Source: Calendula officinalis (Eukaryota; Streptophyta; Magnoliopsida; Asterales; Asteraceae). From it: 64,000 nt of DNA. The position numbers and the translations under genes are program-made. The DNA lies in NCBI GenBank assembly GCA_963853835.1, contig OY970828.1, forward strand, positions 63,046,861 through 63,110,860. The letters are read 5' to 3'. The notes under the pieces were generated by a model. The model had not been told where the DNA came from. It was given only the letters and a program-made list of their open reading frames with translations, and did not search any database. Positions 1-10,235 of this stretch are shown here, piece after piece (position 1 is the stretch's first letter; each line of letters begins with the position of its first letter).

Positions 1-614
1 GTCACACCACTACACACCCAATAATGGATAACCGAATAAAGTAAGTTGTGTGGAATAATTAACTAGTAATTATAAAGAAGATAATAAATAATAATAGTCT
101 AATTATTATTTAAGAGGAAGGTTAAATATTAAGTTAAATATTTAACGGAAAGTTAATTAATTGTTTATTAATTAACTAGTAAAAGTCTAAGGGTTTAAAG
201 TGTTAATAGGAAGTTTAATTATGAGATTAATCATAATTAAACTCCAAGGACTTAACTGTAACATAAGTCCATATAAATAAGGACTTAAGGTTAAGTGTTA
301 AAGGGTTGCACATTACAACAAACCTAAAACCCTAATCCTTCTCCCTCTCTCTCGTGCGAACGGCCGAACAACCCCTTTGGGTTTCGAGTTCTACTTCGGC
401 GCAACACACATACACATACATGAGTTCGTGTATTGCTTTGTTGGTACAACGCGGTCTTGCAGCGGGTCCAGGTGGTGCAGTAGAGGTGGATCATTCTTTA
501 GCAGTCTAAAGGTAGTGTTCTTATTCATCTTCTTCTAGTGATTCCATTGTATAGTAGAGATCCTGTATGTGGGGTTCAAGTTCCGATATGTGAATCCTAC
601 AAGGTATTCCTACA
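1..614 (+). repeat. 5' LTR of Ty1/copia element (left edge cut by window)
   Basis: The LTR ends with cctaca at 614, one base before the tRNA primer site. Bases 451-614 match 16171-16334 (the 3' LTR), and 230-420 resembles a solo LTR at 30834-31946. The first bases (gtcacacc) align with about position 67 of that solo LTR, so the true LTR start is probably some 65 bp left of the window (inference). A TATA-like box lies near 270-280 and a GT/CT-rich leader follows. A possible 5' splice site (AAAG|GTAG) lies at 511/512. Confidence 0.8.
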
Positions 615-615
615 G

Positions 616-627
616 TGGTATCAGAGC
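616..627 (+). other. Primer binding site of copia element (tRNA-iMet)
   Basis: The 12-mer TGGTATCAGAGC, complementary to the 3' end of plant initiator methionine tRNA, begins two bases after the LTR end. It fixes the 5' LTR border and the + orientation of the element. Confidence 0.92.
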
Positions 628-2451
628 TTCCTACTAAATCAATGGGATTCAGTTTAGTTTCTTTTTATCTAGTAAAAGGAACTCTAAGAATTTTGAACCA
701 AGCATGTCTTCTTCAAAGTTTTTGAATGAGCATTGGATTGAATAGGGTTCAAGATAAAAAGAAATTAGGTTTCTTTTTCCCCTCCTTTGTTTTTCGAAAT
801 TTCGTATATATGTATATATATTATTAAGTTTTTTTTATCTTAAAAAGAAGCCTAGAAAATTTAACTTAAGAAAATTGTTCAAGTTTTGAACAGTTGGATT
901 GAATATGTTTCAAGATATAAAAGAATTAGTTTTCTTTTTGTTTAGTAAAATAAAACCTAGTATGTTTGTACCAAGTATATTATTCAAAGTTTTTGAATAA
1001 TTGGAATAAGTAGGTTTTAAGACAAAATTAAGAAAAGTTATGTTAAATTTTTCGTTTAAAAATTTAACACTTTATTTGTTTATTATTGTTATTATTACCG
1101 AAAAATAAAGTAAAATAAAAATTTTCTTTAACTATAGTCAAACCCGCCTCAACCGAGTTTCGGTCGAAGCTAGGCTCGACCATCGAGTGACTGTCGCACA
1201 CCATCCCACCGAGTTTCGGTTGGGGTAACTTCGTGGTCAAGAAACTTTTTTATTTTTGGTCCAAGATTTCCCAACGTTTTTGGGAAGTATGTGATCTTAA
1301 ATAAGGAATAAAATCTACAAGTTTCTTATGTAAGATATTATCATTAATAGTCAAATCTTTCAATATTTTGACTAGTTTATTATTTTATCATTTAATAACA
1401 ATAAAGTGTAAAAAACATTTAAATTAAAACCTAATGATTTTAGTAGTCTATTAAAATCAAGATAATTATGAAATTAATGGGGAAATTGAAATCAGTTTAT
1501 GGGTAATTTAATTATTATCATTTTAATTAATTTATTTAGAATGACATAACCCAAAAGTCGTGACATTGTGTTTATTTAAAAATTTTCAAATTTTTATATA
1601 AATTTTCAGAAATTAATATTTTTAAATTTTTTTAAATATACAAAAACACAAAACCAAGTCTTTGGGGTTATGACATAGCAATTTTCGAAATTGCAATTTT
1701 ATTTCTTTAATTTATTTTACTTGAAATAAAAAGATGGTAATTATAAACAGTTAGTTTATAAAACCAAGTTTTTTAATAAAAAGATGGTTTTTATAAAAGT
1801 ACGTTTATAAAACCAAGGTTAAATTAATAATGGCGAAATAAACAGTTTGTTTTTAAACCAAGTTTTAAAAGGAAAAACTAAAAGTGGAATTTATAAACAG
1901 TTTGTTTATAAAACCAAGTAATTTTTAAATTAGAAAAACTGGTTAACGTTTTTCGAACAAAGGAAGATCCTTTTTAAAAAATCTTAGATCAGAGTGCAAC
2001 CCACCTAATGGAAACTTCACTTGTTCAACGATATTCACATTGTAAGGAGAAAGAACCTTAGATGTGGATTGAAATCATTGCGAGTGTTAGGGTGTGTAGG
2101 GTCTTGTGATAATCGAGAGTCCCGAAGCAAGGCATCACACTGTCTTAGGTGGTATGATCTACTTTGGTGATAATCGGGAGTCCCGGCCCAAAATGCACTA
2201 GAGGGATTAAAATATGTACAAGTTTGTTGTTCAACTTGATATCCCGAACATCTAGGAATCGTTTATAGTCTAGAGGCGATTGGTATGGCTATACCTACCA
2301 GAAATAGCGTGGGTCTAATGGGAAGTGCCCACACCTCGCATTAGAGGGCGTGAAATATGGATCCTAGTCTAATTATTATTCTTAAAAGGTAATAATATTA
2401 GAGATTATTTATTTATCTAATCATACTAACCGTTTGTTGTTTTTCTTATAG
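628..2451 (+). other. Untranslated leader of the copia element
   Basis: This is 1.8 kb of AT-rich DNA without a supported ORF. It holds three degenerate ~120-150-bp repeats at about 655-1050 (each with a 'tttttgaa...attggattgaat...caagat' core), a second degenerate repeat series at 1730-1930 (cores 'tttataaaaccaagt'), and a pair 'tgataatcg.gagtcccg' near 2107 and 2167. It ends with a branch-site-like 'tactaac', a pyrimidine tract and ttatag, directly before the gag ATG, which looks like a 3' splice site. Confidence 0.7.
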
Positions 2452-3237
2452 ATGTCTGTACCGTCAGAAATTCCGTTTTACTCACAAAACGAATCTCGAA
2501 AGTTCATCACTGGAAAATGGAAGCTTACTGGCCCGAACTACAAAGTTTGGAAAGTGCATTTTAGGAGTTACCTAAAAGCACAGAATCTGTTGTATGTGAT
2601 AGATGAGGTGCCCAAGGGACAACCAGGGCAAGATGCCCAAGATGATAAGCGTAATGCTTATTATCAGTATCTGGCTGATGAATCACAAGTTATGTCGATT
2701 CTCATTCTTACTTCATTTTCAGAGCTCACTGATAATCTACGTAAGAAACCGTGCTATGAGTTTGTCCAGTATCTTGAGGAGACGTTTAAAGATAGTACAG
2801 AAGAAAGTAAGCATTTCGTTTTGCAAGAAATCTTCTCGTCGAAGATGAAAGATGATCAACCATTGAGTGACCATCTTACTAACATAAGAAGGTTACTAGA
2901 TTGTCTCACCCTGGTTACTGGCACATCAAACCAGCATGAGAAAGTCTTGTTCTTGTTTGGATCTCTCACTAAATACTATCAGGATAAGGTAGTACGTTTA
3001 GTTGGGAATTTTGATTTGACTGTCGCAGGACTACACGAGAATCTCTTGTATATACGCGATGTTCAAAGGCTGGAGGAAGAATCACTCCCTGAGGTTCAGA
3101 TGGTTGAGTTCGATGATTGGTTGAGAGACTTTGTTGATTTGTGTTGCCCAACTTGTGGCAGCAAAGATATTTGCGAGCACACGTCCGATGTGGGACTGTT
3201 GGACGCTGACTTTGTCAGCGATTCAGGTACTTTATGA
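2452..3237 (+). CDS. Copia gag polyprotein segment (261 aa)
   Basis: This encodes the structural Gag part of a Ty1/copia retrotransposon. The N-terminal half has the family's signature of a 'LTGPNYKVW' stretch near residues 25-33 followed by alpha-helical gag sequence (UBN2/Retrotran_gag_2 type), with 'DHLTNIRRL' near residues 141-149. A normal CX2CX4HX4C zinc knuckle is not seen; a C/H cluster (CCPTCGS...CEH) lies near residues 230-243, so the nucleic-acid-binding part seems lost or diverged. The frame ends at a TGA (3235-3237), and the protease-like sequence that follows is in a different frame. The ATG sits directly after a splice-acceptor-like motif. It belongs to an inactive element. Confidence 0.85.
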   Translation: MSVPSEIPFYSQNESRKFITGKWKLTGPNYKVWKVHFRSYLKAQNLLYVIDEVPKGQPGQDAQDDKRNAYYQYLADESQVMSILILTSFSELTDNLRKKPCYEFVQYLEETFKDSTEESKHFVLQEIFSSKMKDDQPLSDHLTNIRRLLDCLTLVTGTSNQHEKVLFLFGSLTKYYQDKVVRLVGNFDLTVAGLHENLLYIRDVQRLEEESLPEVQMVEFDDWLRDFVDLCCPTCGSKDICEHTSDVGLLDADFVSDSGTL

Positions 3238-3260
3238 TTGATTGTCTCGGTACTTCTAGT

Positions 3261-5996
3261 GAATCCTGGGTATTGGATACCGGATGTGGTCGTCACATTT
3301 ATAATCGTTGGCAGGGATTTAAGAAGGACAGGAGGCTGGGTCAAGGAGATGTTAAACTATGAGTAAGCGAAGGTTCCAAGGTTGGAGCTGAAGCCGTAGG
3401 AACATACCTTCTCAAGTTGCCTTCAGGAAGAGTTTTGGAACTTAAAGATTGTTATTATATTCCTAGACTTATTAAGAATGTTATTTCTTTTGATTTACTT
3501 ATAGACAGTGGTTTTTATTATGAGTTTTGTGGTTAAACAATTTCGTGTTTAAAAGATGATATTTTATATTTTAAAGTTAATTCTCATAATGATCTATATA
3601 CGTTAAATCTAAATAACATAGAACGAGACGTTTATCATATAAGTAAAAGATCCAAGAGTAACTTGAATCAAACTTATCTTTGGCATTGTCGTTTAGGTCA
3701 TATAAAAGATACTCGTACAAAGAAGCTCCACGATGATGGAATTCTAGAACCATTTGATTTAGAATCATATGCAATATGCGAAGCTTGTTTATCTGGCAAG
3801 ATGACAAAAGACCCTTTCAACCACTACAATGAAAGGGCAGGCGAGTTGTTAGGGATTATACACACAGATGTGTGTGGACCCTTTACTCTAGAAGCCAGAG
3901 GTGGATACCGCTACTTCATTGCCTTTACTGACGACTTCAGTAGATATGGTTATATCTTTCTTATGAGACTAAAGTCTGAGAGCTTTGACAAGTTCAAAGA
4001 ATACCATAATGAAGTAGAGAACCAACTGGGCAAGAAAATAAAGTCCCTTCGGTCTGACCGAGGAGGCGAATATTTGAGCCAAGAGTTCGACGATCATTTT
4101 AAAGATTGTGGGATTCTTTCACAACTCACACATCCGTATACACCTCAGATGAATGGTGTATCAGAAATGAGGAATCACACCTTGTTAGACATGGTATGTT
4201 CAATGATGTGTCGCGCTCCCCTACCACTATCACTTTGGGGGCATGCACTCGAGACTGCAGCATTCACACTGAACAGCGTTCCGACTAAGTCAGTAGAAAA
4301 GACTCCGTTCGAGCACTGGACATGCAAAAAGCCAAAATTGTCTTTTCTCAAGACTTGGGGTTATGAAGGGTATGTTAGACGTAACTTCACAGACAAACTC
4401 AACCCCAAGTCAGATAAGTGTATCTTCTTTGGATATCCAAGGGAAACCTTAGGATACTATTTCTATCATCAAGAAGACAACAAAGTTTTTGTTGCTCGGA
4501 AAAGTGTCTTCTTGGAGGAGAAGTTTCTCGGAACTGAAATTCTAAGAAAAGAAATAGAGCTTCAAGAAATTGAAGAGGATGAAGATCCACCGACGAATTT
4601 AGTTGAACCAGTTGTTCAACAAAGAATTGTTGATCCCCAACCAGAACCACCGGTTGAGGAAGAAGAAACACGCAATCCGCGTAGGTCCAGTAGACCACGC
4701 CAAGAACCAGATAGGTACCTTGGATTCATGATCGATGAAGATGATGGAAGTCTACTAGAACCATTGACCTACAACGAGGCTGCTGACGGCATAGAGTCTG
4801 AAAGATGGCTCGAGGCTATACAAGCAGAGATGCAATCCACGTATGACAACCAAGTCTGGGTGTTATCCGACTTGCCACCATAGTGACGAGCTGTTGGATG
4901 CAAGCGGGTTTTCAAGAAGAAAACTGACATGGATGGGAAAGTGCATATTTTCAAAGCGCGACTAGTCGCGAAAGGTTTCCCGCAAACACATGGTGTGGAT
5001 TATTCTGAAACCTACTCGTCATTCGCTATGCTTAAGTCTACTAGAATTCTTATGGCCATATCAGCATATTACGACTATGAGATATGGCAAATGGATGTTA
5101 AAACCGCCTTCCTTAACGGGGAGTTGAAAGAGGACGTATTCATGATACAACCGGATGGTTTTACTGATCCAAAAAATCCTAATAATGTATGCAAATTGCT
5201 AAAATCCATTTATGGGTTAAAGCAAGCATCTAGAAGTTGGAACTTATACTTTGAAAAAACAATCAAAGAATTTGGTTTTGTCAAGAGTGAGTTCGAGGCG
5301 TGTGTCTACACAAAATTCAGTGGGAGCATAGTAATCTTCTTAGTCTTATATGTCGACGACATACTACTTATAGGAAACGATATACCAGCATTACAAGGAG
5401 TAAAATCCTGGTTAGGTAAATGTTTCCAGATGAAAGACTTGGGAGAAGCCGCGTTTATACTAGGTATAAAGATCTACAGAGATAGATCTAGGCGGCTTAT
5501 TGGACTTAGTCAAAGTACATACATTGACAAGGTACTGAAGAGATTCAGTATGAATGATTCCTAAAGAGGATTCATTCCAATGACACATGGCATTACATTG
5601 AGTAGAACTCAGAAACCTACATCTAGCAAGGAAATAGCTATGATGAGTTTGATTCCATATGCTTCGGCAATTGGATCAATAATGTATGCCATGTTATGTA
5701 CTAGGCCCGATATTGCTTACTCGATAAGTCTTACGAGCAGATATCAAAAGAATCCTTGTGAGGCCCATTGGGTGGCTGTCAAGAACATTCTCAAGTATTT
5801 GAGACGGACGAAAGAAATGTTCTTGGTCTTTGGAGGTTCGATGGAAGAATTGCGTGTAACTGGATACACAGATGCAAGCTTCCAAACCGACAGAGACGAT
5901 TACAAATCACAATCGGGATTTGTGTTCACACTAAACGGAGGAGCTATATCTTGGAAGAGTCAGAAACAAGACACGTTAGCAGATTCGACTACATAG
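3261..5996 (+). pseudogene. Copia pol remnant: protease, integrase, RT, RNase H (broken)
   Basis: One frame carries the whole pol order. Protease has 'LDTGCGRH' at ~3275. The pre-integrase zinc region has HCRLGH and C..C at ~3685-3790. The integrase core has its D, D and E in HTDVCGP, RSDRGGEY and NGVSE (3860-4170). Reverse transcriptase spans ~4760-5560 with the catalytic 'YVDDILL' at ~5350. RNase H starts at ~5640. In-frame stops lie at 3360, 3534, 4881, 4884, 5562 and 5994, and the frame is shifted relative to gag, so the polyprotein cannot be made. The RNase H is then split by the insertion at 5997 and resumes at 16080. Protease-integrase-RT-RNase H order is diagnostic of copia rather than gypsy. 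Confidence 0.9.
5992..5996 (+). repeat. Target-site duplication catag (left)
   Basis: The pentamer catag occurs directly before 5997 and directly after 16074. It brackets the TRIM+LARD insertion in the copia RNase H reading frame. Confidence 0.85.
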
Positions 5997-6411
5997 TGTA
6001 AGATTCGTCCCACATTGGTTGGAGAGGGGAACGAAACACTCCTTATAAGGGTGTGGATACCTCTCTTAGCATGAGGCCTTTTGGGTGGAAGTGGTCCATA
6101 CCAAGAACAAAACCGTGCGCCGGTGGGCAAAGCGGACAATATTCTGCTACGGGGTTCTGGGATGTTACAAGTGGTATCAGAGCCAGTCCCCGGGCCGATG
6201 TGCACAACGGGGGCGTTGTGTCCCAAGGGGGGGAGAATTGTAAGACTCGTCCCACATTGGTTGGAGAGGGGAACGAAACACTCCTTATAAGGGTGTGGAT
6301 ACCTCTCTTAGCATGAGGCCTTTTGGGTGGAAGTGGTCCATACCAAGAACAAAACCGTGCGCCGGTGGGCAAAGCGGACAATATTCTGCTACGGGGTTCT
6401 GGGATGTTACA
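5997..6411 (+). mobile_element. TRIM retrotransposon (415 bp)
   Basis: Two 173-bp LTRs (5997-6169 and 6239-6411) begin TGTAAG and end GTTACA. They differ at one visible base near the start (attcg versus ctcg). The 69-bp interior has a tRNA-iMet primer site (TGGTATCAGAGCC at 6172) and a purine tract (aagggggggaga, 6225-6236) directly before the second LTR. There is no coding capacity. The LTR opening (cccacattggttggagagggg...cttataagggtgtgg) is the widespread plant TRIM type. The expected catag duplication is present on the left only; the right side abuts the LARD. Confidence 0.9.
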
Positions 6412-6414
6412 AGT

Positions 6415-9175
6415 TGTAACACCCTAAAATTTACAAGATTTTTAAAATTTTTGAAAACAAAATTATAATCAAAAGGTCCCATAAATAAATCTCAGATATT
6501 AATATTTAACATTTAAAACGTATTTATTGCGGAAATGGTTAAAATAAAATAAAGTGTTTTTAAAATATTAAATGATGTCCACATCAGTAATGAAAGATAC
6601 AGCGGTCAACCGTCCACCTTCTCCTTTCCTCTGCTGGTACCTGAAACAATGTGGGGGAAAATAGGGGTCAGCTGGAGAAGCTGAGTGAATATCTCAAAAT
6701 GCATACAATCATAACATACAACACATGAGGGCACATCGGTGTACTCCTACTCAGAATCTACTCGATTAATTACTCAGATTTATTTCTCGGATTTTATTAC
6801 TCAGATTTTAATTTATATAGCGCGCTTGTGTGACTTGGAACGAGAGATCAACCTCGACCCGCCTCACACAACTCAAGGCTCAACACCTGTACTCTTCGGT
6901 GTTGAGTCAAAAAGTCTGGCACCAGTACTCTTCGGTGCCAAGACAACTCAAGTATATTATGTTTAATGTTTTAACTCAAGAACTCAAAACTCAGATAACT
7001 CAGGCTCCAGATAACTCAAATCACAGATAACTCAAATCACAGATAACTCAAATAAATCAAACTCAGATAACAGCTCAAACTCAGATAACAATTATGGTGC
7101 AAGAAATGTAACACATAAGTCATGCATGTACAACGTTAAAACTGAATACACGGTGAGAATACTCACCTCGAGAACCGTAAGCTCCAAAGGATTCCCGACG
7201 ATCAGAAGGACAGCACGTTATCTCCTAGACGGTCCTAAAACCAAAAAACGAAACCCGGAATTAAAATCCTACCCGAGGGCTTATTTCAGAAAACTGGCAG
7301 CACCCGTCGGTCTCACGGAAACTGCCATAATTCCTAAACTGCACAGTAGATTAATCCCAAATTTTTACCATGAAAAGTAGACAACCAGAACTACAAATCT
7401 CTGTGAGACGGTCACTGGCCAAAACAGACTCTAAGTGTCTCAAAACAGCATTGCAAGACAGACATGTCGTACAGGTCGCGTTTCCTAACAGCAGCTTACT
7501 AAAACATTTACAACTTTTAAGCCGTAATTCGGATTGACGAGAGGGTTGCGGCGTTGAAAAGCTAATTCAGAAATCAAGGTCCCAGCACGGGCCAAAAATC
7601 GAAGGGATTTCTTTAAACAGGTCAAAAACAGTTGTGAACGTAAGGGCAGATTCTGCCAAAAATTAATAAACTTAAAAACCCGTTTTAAATCCCGACATCA
7701 ACCGTTTATTCCCGAGACACCCGACAGCCCCAGAATCACTTTTAATCAGAGTAGTTCATATTCACAAAAACCTCGTTAGTTTATTTGATTAAGCTATTCG
7801 GTTTAGGAAACCCAGAACCCTAAGGTTCGGTTTTCGGTTTGTAAAACGTTTAGCCAATTCATCAACGGTTTTTCCCCAACCCGACACATAACCAAAATCA
7901 GTAGCCAATCTAACGACAACCAAGACAACAACTAATGTAACTCAATCAGTATTTAGCTATGAGACTCGATTGATAATAAGGATTTCACAAATTCCGCTAA
8001 TGACAAACCACAACACAACTTATTCGTAAATCTTCAGATTAGAAATTAAACCCGAACCCTCATGAAAATCTGTGGTTAAACTCGAACCACCAGTCAATGA
8101 CTAAACAGAATGGATAATCGGTTAGACTGACGAACAATCAAACAAGGAATTCCCTATATGGATGATCAACAAAACAAGAAAAACCCGAGCCCTCTTTGGC
8201 TCGGTAAGAAATCCCAACACCTAAAAGAAACAGGTAAGACTAACGAAATCACATTGACCAAATCAGACGAGGAAAAAAATAAATCGAAAGTGTAGCTATA
8301 CCCAAACAGTAAACGGCCCGAGACAATTGTGCTTGCTTGCTTGCTGGATGACGCGTCTTAGCTTGCACTTCGGTAAACCCGGTACCCTAAGGATTGCAGG
8401 ATATTGACGACAACCAAGGCTGGAACAACACTACATCGATGGCAACCTAAACAGATCACTCGATGATTCCATCAAATATGAAATTTAAAACTGCCCAAAA
8501 ATTGATTCCAAACCAATTACCACCAACTCAAATTATTAATGAAAAGAAAATGGTGAATCGGTGGATTCTTTTCCCAATGACAACTTCCAAGAATTAGAAA
8601 TTCCCAAAACACCTACTACACACGCCTGCCTCCATCATTAGCCCTCGTGACCTGCTTGATTTAACAAAAGCCATCACAACCAGTCTTCAATATTCCGATT
8701 GGTGCACAAAACTCACGAGGAAAGAAATTAATAAGCGAAAGAGAACGGCTGGGAGTATCGTCCGAAGTAAAAGTATAAGAGTAGGGTTTTAGGGGTGTAA
8801 TTTGGTTCTTAATACAAGGATTAAGACTAGGCCTCAAGCCCGCCACTCAAAAGCCTGCCAACGAAAGATTTAGCCTTGGCCTTCGGCCGGCCCGACACAA
8901 AAGAATATCACTTAACTCTTACGATTCACTAACCAGTCCAAACCCGAGGCGAATTATATAATTACTTTTATTAATATATGAACCTCCATAATGTATTAAA
9001 GTGACCAAATAAATAAACGTCTATTTTATTAAAGTTTTTTTAACTCATATAACGTCTGATACAAATGAACCGTCTAACTTCCTTATAATTAATTTTAATA
9101 ATTATCCCCTTTAAATATTTAAATATGACAATTTAAATAATATTATTTAGAAACTACAAATTTCGGGGCGTTACA
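6415..9175 (-). repeat. LARD LTR, left copy (3' LTR of the minus-strand element)
   Basis: It is colinear with 13314-16074 at a constant offset of 6899, with no indels at the landmarks checked and identical short ORFs. It contains a pair of 7-bp-stem hairpins (6881-6904, 6917-6940) and a minisatellite of 'agataactca' units (about 6975-7092). The short ORFs inside (60-84 codons) are present in both copies only because the LTRs are identical; I see no sign that they encode protein. Confidence 0.9.
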
Positions 9176-10199
9176 ACTCAACTCCACTTGAAATAGACTT
9201 CGTCCCCGAAGTCATCGCTAGGAAGAAGCTCAGGGTAGCGATCTCGCATCTTAGACTCAGGCTCGCCAACACATTCTCGAGTAAGGAGACACGAAAAAGG
9301 TTATGAATAAAAAGAAAACTTTTCAGGATAGCCTACGCGCTCAGATGACTCTGGCTCTTGCAACTGCTTATTCAATTCTTCCATCTCTGGTGGCGTAAGA
9401 CGATAAGGGTAAAAGAATAAAAATCGAAATGCTCTATTTGGATCTCAAAAATGACACCAAATAACTCGCGTACTCTGCTCAAGGTGTCTTCTTGCTCTCA
9501 CAACTAGACTCGGTTCCTGCACCCGGCGGTTAATGTTGTGTTGAATCTCCGATTCAACTCCACTTGGAGATTTGTTATGGTTTGGTTTGTGGTGACAAAT
9601 GATCTCGGCGTGGTACTCAGTCGCTCAATTCGTGCTCTCACTCACACTCGGCCTTCTCACGGCGATTAAATAAGATTTTATGTGAAAATCCTTCCCGCAC
9701 AGTTCCAACAAATTATCACTTTTACATTTTATCAACATAAACAAAATCTTATTATTGGCAATCTCTACTAATAAGCAGCATCTCAAGGTCCTCTACTCTA
9801 TAGGACATTAGTTTGTTTTAAGCATAAGAACAATTTAGTGGTTCACACCACTATTAAACAATACCTAACAAGTATAAAAATTCACATAAATGTATTTCAT
9901 CACACAAAATCTCATATAGTAGGCAACTCATGCCTCTTACTCAAGCTGCATATTCTCAATTGCACACACCTCAAATCTCCACAACTTGTTTTTAATTCAA
10001 CGCAAGCTTATCTCATCAATTTAAACTCAAATCTCGTTTAGTGACTTCTCACCAGTCAACACAATGTATACATTTACTCGATTTTACATTTTTCTTTTCA
10101 CGCGATCAAATTTAATTATCTGGCCACTCGAACAGATAATTTCTCTTTTAAGTTGTGTTATTAGTGCTCTTGTTAACTCGTATTTAACAAATTCTCGCT

Positions 10200-10235
<36 letters not shown>

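Noticed and set aside
5997..6169. Possible Cassandra-type TRIM (5S rRNA-like LTR)
   Set aside because: No 5S rRNA box A/IE/box C order is visible in the LTR.
6053..6381. ORFs of 69-112 codons on both strands across the TRIM
   Set aside because: They run across the LTR repeats and the primer site in both orientations; TRIMs are non-coding.
7126..7380. 84-codon ORF repeated at 14025-14279, and other ORFs duplicated at offset 6899
   Set aside because: They lie in the two identical LARD LTRs, so duplication reflects the LTRs and not selection; no domain is visible.
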